A stretch of 64,000 nucleotides of DNA from UBA6918 sp040754425. GTDB lineage: Bacteria; Pseudomonadota; Gammaproteobacteria; Burkholderiales; Thiobacillaceae. This document shows positions 24,948 through 32,972 of the stretch, piece after piece. Under the pieces are notes generated by a model. It saw only the letters and a list, made by a program, of their open reading frames with translations. It was not told the DNA's origin and searched no databases. The stretch's first letter is position 1. Each line of letters starts with the position of its first letter. The stretch lies in the NCBI GenBank assembly GCA_040754425.1, contig JBFMCR010000008.1:8041-72040 (forward strand). Reading direction: 5' to 3'. Position numbers and translations under genes: made by a program.

Positions 24948-25423
24948 ACCCCGACGCCCGCTTCCTCTTCGCCCACCCCGCGCACTTCATCGCGCTGGGC
25001 TTCGGTACGGGCCTTTCGCCCTGGGCCCCGGGCACCTTCGGCACGCTGGCCGCGCTGCCGCTTTACTGGCTGCTGCTGCAGGCCGGACTGCAACTGCCGG
25101 TTCTGCTTGCCGCCATCGCCGCCGGTTTCGCGCTGGGCATCTGGGCCTGCGCGGTCGCGGGAAAGAATCTGGGCGCAGCCGACCACGGCGGCATCGTCTG
25201 GGACGAGATCGTCGCCATGTGGCTGGTACTGGCTTTTGCGCCGGCAACATGGCTCTGGTGGCTTGCCGCCTTTGGTTTCTTCCGTTTTTTCGATATCCTG
25301 AAACCCTGGCCCATCCGTTTTTTCGACACGCGTCTGAAAAACGGCTTCGGGGTGATGTTCGATGACCTGCTGGCGGCGCTCTACGCGCTGCTCATCATCA
25401 AAGGCTGGCAATGGCTCGCGTGA
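24944..25423 (+). CDS. pgpA: Phosphatidylglycerophosphatase A PgpA
   Basis: A 159-residue membrane phosphatase that removes the phosphate of phosphatidylglycerol phosphate. Motifs are GFGTGLSPWAPGTFGT near residue 20, GKNLGAADHGGIVWDE in the middle (metal-binding acids), and a hydrophobic C-terminal helix. ATG overlaps the thiL stop. Its own end overlaps cinA by 13 nt. The order thiL-pgpA-cinA is conserved in betaproteobacteria. Confidence 0.93.
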   Translation: MNPDARFLFAHPAHFIALGFGTGLSPWAPGTFGTLAALPLYWLLLQAGLQLPVLLAAIAAGFALGIWACAVAGKNLGAADHGGIVWDEIVAMWLVLAFAPATWLWWLAAFGFFRFFDILKPWPIRFFDTRLKNGFGVMFDDLLAALYALLIIKGWQWLA

Positions 25424-25908
25424 GCGACGATGAACTCCTGCAACTGGCCCATACCCTGGGACAGAAACTGCATGCCAAGGGCTGGATGCTGGCGACGGCC
25501 GAGTCCTGCACGGGCGGCTGGGTGGCGCAGGTCGTCACCGCCATTCCCGGTTCTTCGGCCTGGTTCGACCGCGGCTTCGTCACCTATTCCAACCGCGCCA
25601 AGGAGGAAATGCTGGGCGTGAGCCCCGCGACGCTTGATGCGCACGGCGCGGTGTCGGAAGAAACCGTCAATGAAATGGCGAGCGGCGCGTTGACGCGCAG
25701 CCAGGCCCACATCAGCGTGGCCATTTCCGGCATTGCCGGTCCCGGCGGAGGCACGCCGAAAAAGCCCGTCGGCACCGTGTACATCGGCTGGGCCACCCTG
25801 GACGGCGAGCCGCTTTCCAGCACCTGCCACCTTTCCGGCGACCGCGAGGAAATCCGCTCGCGCGCCGTGGCCGCCGCCCTGCGCGGGCTGATCGAACTGA
25901 TCGAATAG
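25411..25908 (+). CDS. pncC: Nicotinamide-nucleotide amidase (CinA C-terminal domain, PncC)
   Basis: A 165-residue stand-alone CinA-C domain that deamidates NMN to nicotinate mononucleotide. Conserved blocks are TAESCTGGWVAQ, FVTYSNRAKEEMLGV and ISGIAGPGGGTPKKPVGTVYI. No N-terminal CinA (MoCF_biosynth) domain is fused, as is usual for the short proteobacterial form. Last gene of the rib-thi operon; a long hairpin repeat follows 28 bp later. Confidence 0.93.
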   Translation: MARVSDDELLQLAHTLGQKLHAKGWMLATAESCTGGWVAQVVTAIPGSSAWFDRGFVTYSNRAKEEMLGVSPATLDAHGAVSEETVNEMASGALTRSQAHISVAISGIAGPGGGTPKKPVGTVYIGWATLDGEPLSSTCHLSGDREEIRSRAVAAALRGLIELIE

Positions 25909-25936
25909 CCAAAGAGCCCACCTAAAAACCCGTTTA

Positions 25937-26007
25937 ACAGGGAGGAACGGGAGGTAAGGGAGTAAGGCAAAAAAAGGTTTTCTCCCTTACCTCTCTTACC
26001 TCCCTGT
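25937..26007. repeat. Hairpin repeat between pncC and the WYL regulator, possible bidirectional terminator
   Basis: 26-bp arms (25937-25962 and 25982-26007; left begins ACAGGGAGGAACGGGAGG, right ends CTTACCTCCCTGT) pair at 23 of 26 positions. Related to the inner palindrome of the element at 6616-6744. It sits between convergent genes. Confidence 0.75.
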
Positions 26008-26073
26008 CCAAAGCTTTTTTCCTGCGGCTCTGAACTGGCGAACTTTGCCGTCGTATGTCCGCGAGTTTGCGGT

Positions 26074-26964
26074 TCAGCGAAACGCCCAGCCCGCGAAGGG
26101 CTCGATCTCGTCGCGGTTTTGCAGCATCAATTGATAGGCCTGCGGGCTCAGCGAATGGTCCGGCGTCGTGTCCACGCCCAGGCGCTGCAGCACGTAGCCG
26201 ATGAGCGCGCGGCGCACCTCCACTTCGATCGCTTCGCCGCGCGCGCCGTAATCCAGTAGCAGGCTCGCGCGCTTCTGCGCATCCAGGCCGGCATGCGGCG
26301 CGAGTTTCAACGTCACCGTTTCCATCCAGTCCTCGTCGTATTCGGCGCTCGATTCGGCGGCTTCGTCCAGGCATTCCGCTTCCAGAAAGCGCGACAGCAC
26401 GAAGTCGCGAAAATCGCAGGTGTCCACACCGTAGGCGCGCACATGCCAGCGCAGCCCGGTATCCACCAGGGCGTGCGGTTCGAGGATGCGGGCCTGCGCG
26501 CTGCCGCGGTCCGTAAGCGAGCGGTAGCTCACTTTCAATTTCCTGAAGCCGTGGATGGCGCGGGTGATCTGCGCCAGCACTTCCCTGGGCGGAAGGCGCG
26601 CAGGCAGCGGCAGCCGCTCGGCCGGCAGGCCGTAGATCGGCGCCGCGCCGTAAGGCCCGCCGGCCACGGCGAGATTGGCGGCGATCATGGGCAGCACGGC
26701 GGCGGGGGAAAGATCGGCAAAGGCCGGGCTGAAATCCGGGGCGGGCACGAAGCCGAACACGCTCTGGGTGTAAACGAGGTTGCCGGGGACGAGATCGGAA
26801 TACAGCTTGAGGTCCTTGGTCGCGGCCGGGTCGGAAATGCCGAAGGCGCGGGCCACGTCGCTGCGCGTCACCACCCCGGTGTAATAGGCCATCACCTCTA
26901 TGTATTGCAGGCGCTGGCGCGTCGCCCACTTCACGTCCAGAAGCATTTTTTCCCTGGCTGCCAT
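26074..26964 (-). CDS. WYL-domain transcriptional regulator, BrxR/CapW-like
   Basis: About 296 residues. An N-terminal winged helix (RQRLQYIEVMAYYTGVVT, then VARAFGISDPAATKDLKLY, about 15-55) is followed by a WYL domain (about 125-200, with ARILEPHALVDTGLRWHVRA) and a C-terminal WCX-like region. This layout is shared with BrxR/CapW regulators that control phage-defence loci and respond to DNA damage ligands. Start at 26964 has AAGG upstream; a longer frame to 27027 is weaker. No defence genes adjoin it: its neighbours are the convergent pncC and the divergent recA. The AT-rich leader carries palindromes that may be its operator. Confidence 0.75.
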   Translation of the reverse strand: MAAREKMLLDVKWATRQRLQYIEVMAYYTGVVTRSDVARAFGISDPAATKDLKLYSDLVPGNLVYTQSVFGFVPAPDFSPAFADLSPAAVLPMIAANLAVAGGPYGAAPIYGLPAERLPLPARLPPREVLAQITRAIHGFRKLKVSYRSLTDRGSAQARILEPHALVDTGLRWHVRAYGVDTCDFRDFVLSRFLEAECLDEAAESSAEYDEDWMETVTLKLAPHAGLDAQKRASLLLDYGARGEAIEVEVRRALIGYVLQRLGVDTTPDHSLSPQAYQLMLQNRDEIEPFAGWAFR

Positions 26965-27019
26965 CCACCGACACCTTAAGTCATTGATTCGACGATTATA
27001 GATGGCCTTGTCGCAAACA

Positions 27020-27059
27020 TGATACAAATTATCACATGGTATTTTTTACATACGTGATA
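27020..27059. promoter_or_regulatory. AT-rich nested palindromes upstream of the WYL regulator
   Basis: TGATA-CAAAT-TATCA (27020-27034) and TATCAC (27030-27035)-N18-GTGATA (27054-27059) share a half-site. The patch is far more AT-rich than its surroundings and lies between the regulator and the recA promoter. Operator role inferred. Confidence 0.45.
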
Positions 27060-27066
27060 TTTTATA

Positions 27067-27095
27067 TTGACATTGAGAAAAGTATCGCCTAAATT
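27067..27095 (+). promoter_or_regulatory. Candidate sigma-70 promoter of recA
   Basis: TTGACA (27067-27072), a 17-bp spacer, and TAAATT (27090-27095). It would give a leader of about 130 nt before recA. No CTGT-N8-ACAG LexA box is seen in 27028-27235. Confidence 0.5.
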
Positions 27096-27134
27096 GCCGA
27101 CATGGGCTGCGCGATGATGTCATTGCGATGACCT

Positions 27135-27165
27135 CATTGCGAGGAGGCGAAGCCGACGCGGCAAT
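27135..27165. repeat. ATTGCGAGGAGGCGAAGCC-type palindrome in the recA leader
   Basis: ATTGC (27136-27140) pairs with GCAAT (27161-27165); the inner GGC-GAA-GCC is also paired. This GC-rich hairpin resembles the widely dispersed CATTGCGAGGAGC repeats of proteobacteria. A related half copy (CATTGCGATG) precedes it. Confidence 0.55.
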
Positions 27166-27235
27166 CCGGTCAAGAGCCATCGTTTCGCAGCAATAAACTG
27201 CCCACCCGACACCCCAACCGCAACAGGAGACAGAC

Positions 27236-28285
27236 ATGGCAAGCCCCCAGGAAGACAAGATGAAGGCCCTCAGCGCCGCCCTCAGCCAGATCGAAAAACA
27301 GTTCGGCAAAGGCTCGGTCATGCGCCTTGGCGACCACGCCGAAACCCAGGACCTGCAGGTCGTCTCCACCGGCAGCCTCGGCCTCGACATCGCCCTGGGG
27401 GTCGGCGGCCTGCCGCGCGGGCGCGTGGTGGAAATCTACGGCCCGGAATCCTCCGGCAAGACCACGCTGACCCTGCAGGTCATCGCCGAAATGCAGAAAC
27501 AGGGCGGCACCGCCGCCTTCATCGACGCCGAACACGCGCTCGACCCGGTCTACGCCAGGAAGCTGGGCGTGGACGTCGACAACCTGCTGGTGTCGCAGCC
27601 GGACACCGGCGAACAGGCGCTGGAAATCGCCGACATGCTGGTGCGCTCCGGCTCGGTCGACGTGGTGGTGGTGGACTCGGTCGCAGCCCTCACCCCCAAG
27701 GCCGAAATCGAGGGCGAAATGGGCGACTCCCACATGGGGCTGCAGGCAAGGTTGATGTCGCAAGCCCTGAGGAAGCTCACCGCCAACATCAAGCGCACCA
27801 ACACCCTGGTCATTTTCATCAACCAGATCCGCATGAAGATCGGCGTCATGTTCGGCAACCCCGAAACCACCACCGGCGGCAACGCCCTCAAGTTCTACGC
27901 CAGCGTGCGCCTCGACATCCGCCGCGTGGGTTCCATCAAGAAGGGCGACGAGGTCATCGGCAACGAAACCAAGGTCAAGGTGGTGAAGAACAAGGTATCG
28001 CCCCCGTTCAAGGAAGCCTTCTTCGACATCCTCTACGGCGACGGCATCTCGCGCGAGGGCGAAATCCTCGAACTGGGCGTGGCCAACAAGATCGTCGACA
28101 AGTCCGGCGCCTGGTACGCCTACGGCGGCGAGAAGATCGGCCAGGGCAAGGACAACGCGCGCGAATTCCTCAAGGAGAACCCCGCCATCGCACGGGAAAT
28201 CGAAGCCAAGGTGCGCGCCGCGGTGGGTATTCACAACCCCGCTTCCACACCTGCCGAAGCAGGCGAGGAAGAAGCCGTCGCCTGA
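27236..28285 (+). CDS. recA: Recombinase RecA
   Basis: A 349-residue RecA with Walker A GPESSGKTT (69-77), EHALDPVYA, VVVVDSVAALTPKAEIEGE containing Walker B, the L2 loop FINQIRMKIGVMFGNPETTTGG and an acidic C-terminus. It forms filaments on single-stranded DNA, drives strand exchange and stimulates LexA self-cleavage. Start ATG behind CAGGAGA. Not directly next to recX: a toxin-antitoxin pair separates them by about 800 bp. Confidence 0.98.
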   Translation: MASPQEDKMKALSAALSQIEKQFGKGSVMRLGDHAETQDLQVVSTGSLGLDIALGVGGLPRGRVVEIYGPESSGKTTLTLQVIAEMQKQGGTAAFIDAEHALDPVYARKLGVDVDNLLVSQPDTGEQALEIADMLVRSGSVDVVVVDSVAALTPKAEIEGEMGDSHMGLQARLMSQALRKLTANIKRTNTLVIFINQIRMKIGVMFGNPETTTGGNALKFYASVRLDIRRVGSIKKGDEVIGNETKVKVVKNKVSPPFKEAFFDILYGDGISREGEILELGVANKIVDKSGAWYAYGGEKIGQGKDNAREFLKENPAIAREIEAKVRAAVGIHNPASTPAEAGEEEAVA

Positions 28286-28300
28286 GTGCTTGAAGTTTCT

Positions 28301-28319
28301 CCCTCCCTTGACGGGAGGG
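28301..28319. terminator. Hairpin after recA, CCCTCCC-type
   Basis: CCCTCCC (28301-28307)-TTGAC-GGGAGGG (28313-28319), 15 bp after the recA stop. No T-run follows, so termination would be weak. It resembles a short form of the REP-like palindromes elsewhere in the window. Confidence 0.45.
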
Positions 28320-28360
28320 GGCTCACGCACGCCAAAACCGCACCCCCCACACCTTGCGCG

Positions 28361-28377
28361 TATAATCCATTGGATTA
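28361..28377 (+). promoter_or_regulatory. Promoter/operator of the toxin-antitoxin pair
   Basis: A consensus -10 TATAAT (28361-28366) overlaps the perfect palindrome TAATCC-ATT-GGATTA (28363-28377), 11 bp before the toxin GTG. Overlap of promoter and palindrome is typical for autorepression by the antitoxin or complex. Confidence 0.6.
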
Positions 28378-28387
28378 GAATAAAATC

Positions 28388-28724
28388 GTGCTGACCATCG
28401 CCGAAGTGCCCGAGTACATCCGGCGCGCCGAAAAGCTTCTGACCGGGGCGGAGCGCCGCGAGATTCTGGACTATCTGGCCGCCAACCCCAAGGCAGGCGA
28501 CATCATGGAAGGCACGGGCGGGGTGCGAAAGCTTGCGCTGGGGCCGGCAAAGCCGCGGCAAGAGCGGAGGCGTCAGGGTCATCTACTATTTTCATTCCGA
28601 TCCGATGCCCCTGTACCTGCTGACGGTGTTCGCCAAGAACGAGCGGACCAACCTCACCAGGGCGGAACGTAATGAACTGGCCGGACTGGTAAATATGCTG
28701 GTTGCGGCATGGCTGGGCAGGTAA
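28388..28724 (+). pseudogene. RelE/ParE-family (HigB-like) toxin, frameshifted
   Basis: Two overlapping frames join into one RelE-type toxin of about 112 residues. The first part (IAEVPEYIRRAEKLLTGAER...GTGGVRKL) is in one frame, and the second (RWGRQSRGKSGGVRVIYYFHS...LYLLTVFAKNERTNLTRAER) is in the frame one base later. The junction is at CTTGCGCTGG (28532-28541), where one extra base, probably a T in an expected CTGCGC, breaks the gene. The active mRNA interferase should therefore not be made, unless this is a sequencing error or a programmed shift. GTG start. The antitoxin follows 5 nt after the toxin stop. Confidence 0.8.
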
Positions 28725-28729
28725 ATCGA

Positions 28730-29014
28730 ATGAGCGCATTCCAAAGCATCGAACAGGGTCTGACCGAGGCGGCCGGGCACGCAAAAGGCAAGCAGGCGGG
28801 AGTCAGGGAGTATCAACCCTATGAAGTCGACGTGGCCGAATTGCGCAAGCGCCTGGGGCTGACCCAGGAGCAATTCGCCGCCCGTTTCGGATTTTCTGTC
28901 GCCACCCTGCGCCACTGGGAACGCGGCGACAGGAAGCCGCAAGGCGCGGCGCTGGTGCTCCTGAACCTGATCGACCGAGAGCCCAAGGCCGTCATGCGGG
29001 CGCTCGCCGCCTGA
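28730..29014 (+). CDS. NadS/HigA-family antitoxin (XRE helix-turn-helix)
   Basis: A 94-residue helix-turn-helix protein with ELRKRLGLTQEQFAARFGF and VATLRHWERGDRKPQG, as in NadS-type antitoxins. It would bind the toxin and the palindromic operator at 28363-28377. The start is ATG 28730; an upstream in-frame ATG (28709) lies inside the toxin gene. It is intact although the toxin is broken. Confidence 0.85.
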   Translation: MSAFQSIEQGLTEAAGHAKGKQAGVREYQPYEVDVAELRKRLGLTQEQFAARFGFSVATLRHWERGDRKPQGAALVLLNLIDREPKAVMRALAA

Positions 29015-29102
29015 GCAAGGGCCGCTTGCCGCCCCGACACCGAAACACTCCCGCTCAACCGGGCGGCTCGTGGCAAGGCAACACGAAAGGTTAAGCCGCA
29101 TC

Positions 29103-29546
29103 ATGGCCGAAAAAAAGAAACCGACCGATCTGCGAGAGCAGGCGCTTGCCTGCCTCGCCCGGCGCGAGCACAGCCGCGCCGAACTTGCGCGCAAGCTCGC
29201 CCACGCCGGCCACGACAGCGAGGAAATCGCCGCCCTGCTCGACGACTTCGAGGCCAGGAACTGGCTTTCCGACCGCCGCTTCGCCGAAAGCTACGTCGCC
29301 GACCACCGCGCCAGGAGCGGGCCGGTCAAGCTTGCTTATGAGTTGCGTCAGCGCGGCATAGACGGCAGCATCATCGAAGCCGTGCTGAGCGACACCCGTG
29401 ACGACGAACTGGAACGCGCGCGACAGATATGGGTAAAGAAATTCGGAGAACCGCCCGTTGATGGAAAAATCGACCCCAAGCAGGCGCGCTTCATGTTGAG
29501 CCGGGGGTTTGACCTGCGAACCATCTACCGGCTATTCAAGGAATGA
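29103..29546 (+). CDS. recX: RecA regulator RecX
   Basis: A 147-residue RecX that blocks RecA filament extension. Three-helix repeats are visible: LREQALACLARREHSRAEL, LDDFEARNWLSDRRFAESY, and the C-terminal FMLSRGFDLRTIYRLF. Start ATG at 29103, with AAAGG about 12 nt upstream. Its stop overlaps the start of the next gene (ATGA), so it is coupled to the methyltransferase-like gene rather than to recA. Confidence 0.92.
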   Translation: MAEKKKPTDLREQALACLARREHSRAELARKLAHAGHDSEEIAALLDDFEARNWLSDRRFAESYVADHRARSGPVKLAYELRQRGIDGSIIEAVLSDTRDDELERARQIWVKKFGEPPVDGKIDPKQARFMLSRGFDLRTIYRLFKE

Positions 29547-30331
29547 AAACACCGAAGCTTCCCAAGCTCAACGTCCCCGACGAAAACAACGTATTCGATT
29601 ACACGATCCGGCAATCCTGGGGAATCAAGGAGCCCGAGCGTTTCTACCAGCTGATGGAAGAAGCCGCCACCCTGGTCGCCTCGGGCGTGTTTTTCGGCGA
29701 CAACATGTTCGTCTGGGGGCGGAACAATTCCGCACTCGAGGACAACGCCTTCCTGTCATCCTGGCAAGGCAATGCCCTGCATGCCGCCGACCATGCCATC
29801 GCCTGGCGGCGCTACATCCTTTGCTGTGCGGCCTACCATTGCCTGTACCTGGAAGGGGACTTCGTGGAATGCGGGACCCTGTTCGGAACCGGCATCAAGA
29901 CCGTGATCGACTACATCGGCAAAGACAATTTCGACCGGCAGTTCTACGGCTACGACACCTTCGACACCAACCCGGTGGAAGGCCACAGCTTTGGCGGCCA
30001 GGAAGAAGGGCTGTTCGAGCAAGTCAAGTTGCGCTTCACGGAATACCCCCAGGTCAAGCTGGTCATGGGCTTGCTGCCGCAGAGTCTGGAAGGAAACTCC
30101 CCCGAAAAGATCGCCTATCTGCACATCGACCTGAACCACGCGGACTACGAAATCGCTGTGCTCGAAGCGCTGTTCGACCGCGTCGTGCCCGGCGGCATCA
30201 TCATCATGGACGATTACGAATGGTCCGGCGCCTATCGCCGCCAGAAAATCCTGGAAAGCCAGTGGTTCGATCAGCGCGGCTACCGCGTCTTTCCCCTGCC
30301 CACGGGTCAGGGGCTCATCCTGAAGCGCTAA
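29543..30331 (+). CDS. TylF/MycF-like class I SAM-dependent methyltransferase
   Basis: 262 residues. The nucleotide-binding region FVECGTLFGTGIKTVIDYI, the segment YGYDTF, and the acid-rich metal site in VVPGGIIIMDDYEWSG match the macrocin O-methyltransferase (TylF) family, which methylates sugar hydroxyls. It begins the polysaccharide region, so a sugar-decorating role is likely. ATGA overlap with recX. Its stop codon overlaps the stop of the convergent gene (TAA at 30329-30331, TAG at 30330-30328). Confidence 0.75.
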   Translation: MKTPKLPKLNVPDENNVFDYTIRQSWGIKEPERFYQLMEEAATLVASGVFFGDNMFVWGRNNSALEDNAFLSSWQGNALHAADHAIAWRRYILCCAAYHCLYLEGDFVECGTLFGTGIKTVIDYIGKDNFDRQFYGYDTFDTNPVEGHSFGGQEEGLFEQVKLRFTEYPQVKLVMGLLPQSLEGNSPEKIAYLHIDLNHADYEIAVLEALFDRVVPGGIIIMDDYEWSGAYRRQKILESQWFDQRGYRVFPLPTGQGLILKR

Positions 30332-32034
30332 TCAGGCCGGTCGTCGCGCGACATCCATCCCGGGTCCGTTTGCACAGCGGTAATGCCGTATTGATTGTCC
30401 GCTACCTGGCGCGCCCCGGGGAAATATTCCAGCACCCTTTGCACATCGGCCTTGTTCCTCACCAGCAGGACCACTTCGTCGCCGCGCATCCACGGATCGT
30501 TCTGGATGAGATCGAGCGCGTAATAGCCGCGCCCGTAGTGCATGTAAATTTTTCGCCCGCTCGCTTCCACCCTGGGGGGGGATTGCGCCAGGTGCGCCTG
30601 CATGAATTCGCCCATCTGCACGAGGCGGAGAGCATTCAGTGCCAGCAGACTGAGCATCGCCAGCAAAGCGACCTGCCGGAACACGCGCGGCCCTTCGCCA
30701 GACAGCTTGATCACGCCCAGCGCCGCCAGGACCGGTAGCACGCCCCAAGCCGAATGGAAATAGCGGTAGCCCCAGCCGTGTCCCTGGTCGAACTCGATGA
30801 GGAAATAGGCAAAGAAGGTCAGCAACGCAGATGCGCCCAGCAGCCTGATGCCCGGCCTCTTCTCGCCGCGCGCGCCCCACCACGCAAGCAGCAGCAGCAA
30901 GGGAGACGCCCATAGCCACAATTTCGCCAGGCCGGCCAGGCGGGCGTAGATGATCGGTTCATTAGGCCAGTGCAACAGCCCAAGAAAGCCGCGTAACATG
31001 CCCATCGCCCGGTCAATCAATGTCATGCCGCTGCCCATGTCCGCGGCAACGGCAGCATGCACACCCACCCGTAAAATATCCTGCCGCCACAACAACCAGC
31101 CAACCACCAGTAACAGGAACACCGGCAAATAACCCGATGCGAGCAAGGACAAATTGCGCACCCGCCCACGCTGTGCCGCCAGCCATACTATCCAGGGCAG
31201 CGCGAATACAGCATGCGGGAACGGTTGGTGCAACGCCAGCGAAAAGCCCCCTGCCAACCCGGCCAGCACGAGGCGCACAGGCGACGGCTTCAGCAACAGC
31301 CAGACAAAGACGAGATTGAAAAGGAGATGCGCCGGCATCGAATAATAGCTGATGCCGTTGGCCACGAACGCCGGCGAAGCCAAGGCGAACAACATTGCCC
31401 AGCCAGCCGCCTGCGGCGAAACGGCAAGATCGCGCGCAATACGGGCAATCAGCAGAAGGCTTGCCACCACGATCGCCGGGTTTCCGGCCCAGGGAATGCC
31501 CAGCCAGACGAACGGCGCCAGCAACAAGGAAAAGCCCGGCCAGTAGCCCGAGAACACCGCGCCCGTTTCCGGGTTTACCCTCAGAAAACCGTGTTGGAAA
31601 AGCGGCGGGATCAGATAGTCGAGCAGGTCAGGTGGAAGCTGGCCGTGGAGCGCACCCGCGGCGAATATCCTGGCCTGGAACACCGCGGCATATTCATCCA
31701 TGGACAGCGGGTGGTTACGGTACACCCACAATGCACACGCGCACAGGATCACCCACAAAACGAAGGCGACAACATAGCGCCGGTCATCCAGCAGGCGCAG
31801 CATGCGCTCGACCCGGTTTGCATCATCTTCGACCTGCTCGCCATACCAGTGCGCAAACAGCAGGAACACCAGCATCAACAGCGCCGCCGGAATGTCTGCC
31901 CAGAGCAGGTTCCAGAATATGGCGCCACCCGGTATGCCATTGGCCAGGATAAAAACAAAGGCCGCCATAGTCAGGCCCATGCCGTAAAGCGATAACCGCA
32001 CAATACTCATGCTGTAGGCGTGCGCAAACATCAT
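30328..32034 (-). CDS. Polytopic membrane glycosyltransferase, GT-C/ArnT-like
   Basis: About 568 residues with roughly 11-12 hydrophobic helices. The first luminal loop has LSMDEYAAVFQARIF, in the place of the catalytic D/E motif of GT-C enzymes that use polyprenyl-phosphate sugars. A soluble C-terminal tail of about 90 residues follows. ATGATG start overlaps the stop of the upstream glycosyltransferase, so they are one operon (34-30 kb, leftward). Substrate unknown. Confidence 0.7.
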   Translation of the reverse strand: MMFAHAYSMSIVRLSLYGMGLTMAAFVFILANGIPGGAIFWNLLWADIPAALLMLVFLLFAHWYGEQVEDDANRVERMLRLLDDRRYVVAFVLWVILCACALWVYRNHPLSMDEYAAVFQARIFAAGALHGQLPPDLLDYLIPPLFQHGFLRVNPETGAVFSGYWPGFSLLLAPFVWLGIPWAGNPAIVVASLLLIARIARDLAVSPQAAGWAMLFALASPAFVANGISYYSMPAHLLFNLVFVWLLLKPSPVRLVLAGLAGGFSLALHQPFPHAVFALPWIVWLAAQRGRVRNLSLLASGYLPVFLLLVVGWLLWRQDILRVGVHAAVAADMGSGMTLIDRAMGMLRGFLGLLHWPNEPIIYARLAGLAKLWLWASPLLLLLAWWGARGEKRPGIRLLGASALLTFFAYFLIEFDQGHGWGYRYFHSAWGVLPVLAALGVIKLSGEGPRVFRQVALLAMLSLLALNALRLVQMGEFMQAHLAQSPPRVEASGRKIYMHYGRGYYALDLIQNDPWMRGDEVVLLVRNKADVQRVLEYFPGARQVADNQYGITAVQTDPGWMSRDDRPD

Positions 32035-32972
32035 TTGTCTTTTTCTGGCACCGTATCCCAGAAATAGCGCAGACTGCTCAGTTTTCTGCGCAAGGCCAGC
32101 GGCAGCCATTCGGCATGCACGCCGAGCGCAAACCCGGCATGCCTGGCAACCTCGTAAGGAACAAAGCGCAACTTGTCAGCCATAGATCCTGAGCGCATGA
32201 CCTCGGCAGACTCCCTCCCCAGCCTCGCCAACACCTGCCTGAATGGAATCCCGGTCTCACCGGAAAAAATCTGCCTAATCGAATAGCCGCTGTCGAAATT
32301 CCTGCGGAAGACGTCGACGATCCCGTATTGATGCGAATGCAGCACGCAGGCATCTGGTTCATAGGCGATCGCCTGGCCTGCTGCCATCACCTGGGCCGCC
32401 CAGGCCTGATCCTCGCTCATGATGATGTCCTCGCGGAATCTGTGCTGCGCCCAGACGGAAGCCCGGACTGCGCCGCTCACCGTGGAGAAAAAACAGCGCG
32501 CGAGCGTAGGACGCTCGCCTTGGTCCAGCGATTTCGTTTCGGGCTCTGCCGGATAGGTTTCGCCAAGAAAAAACCTTTCCATGGCATTCGCCTCGGGGCG
32601 GGGAATCTGTCTGGCATACACGCCGGCCACATTCGGATTCACAAAGGGACGCAGCAGACTTTCCAGCCAGCGCCGGCCGATCGGCGTAGCATCCTGCGGA
32701 ATGTAGACAAGGAACTCTCCCTGCGCCAGTGAGGCCCCGTAATTCCGCGTTCGACCGTGCCCGAAATCTTCCGGCGGAATCCGGTACAGGCGCACCCCGG
32801 CAAACTCCGCAACGACGCGCAGCGTACCGTCCACCGACCCCGAGTCGATCACGATGACTTCGTATCCGCCCTCCAGCACCTGCTGGTCAAGTGCTTTCAG
32901 CAGGGAAAACAGGTATTTTTCTCCATTCTTGGCGAGAATGATCACGGAGGCGAGCATGCGGCTATCATTCAT
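32031..32972 (-). CDS. GT2 family glycosyltransferase, rhamnosyltransferase-like
   Basis: A 313-residue GT-A fold enzyme. Visible are VIILAKNGEKYL at the start, VIVIDSGSVDGTL (first aspartate region), RNYGASLAQGEFLVYIPQDATP (the DxD-equivalent is QDA), and MSEDQAWAAQV (the ED catalytic motif). This pattern is close to dTDP-rhamnosyl transferases of the RfbF type. 4-nt overlaps with the genes on both sides. Confidence 0.8.
   Translation of the reverse strand: MNDSRMLASVIILAKNGEKYLFSLLKALDQQVLEGGYEVIVIDSGSVDGTLRVVAEFAGVRLYRIPPEDFGHGRTRNYGASLAQGEFLVYIPQDATPIGRRWLESLLRPFVNPNVAGVYARQIPRPEANAMERFFLGETYPAEPETKSLDQGERPTLARCFFSTVSGAVRASVWAQHRFREDIIMSEDQAWAAQVMAAGQAIAYEPDACVLHSHQYGIVDVFRRNFDSGYSIRQIFSGETGIPFRQVLARLGRESAEVMRSGSMADKLRFVPYEVARHAGFALGVHAEWLPLALRRKLSSLRYFWDTVPEKDK

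Noticed and set aside
27060..27235. LexA/SOS box before recA
   Set aside because: No CTGT-N8-ACAG or close variant is seen in the leader.
31213..31995. 260-codon plus-strand frame inside the GT-C gene
   Set aside because: Antisense shadow with Arg/Gln-rich low-complexity translation; the minus-strand membrane protein is clearly coding.
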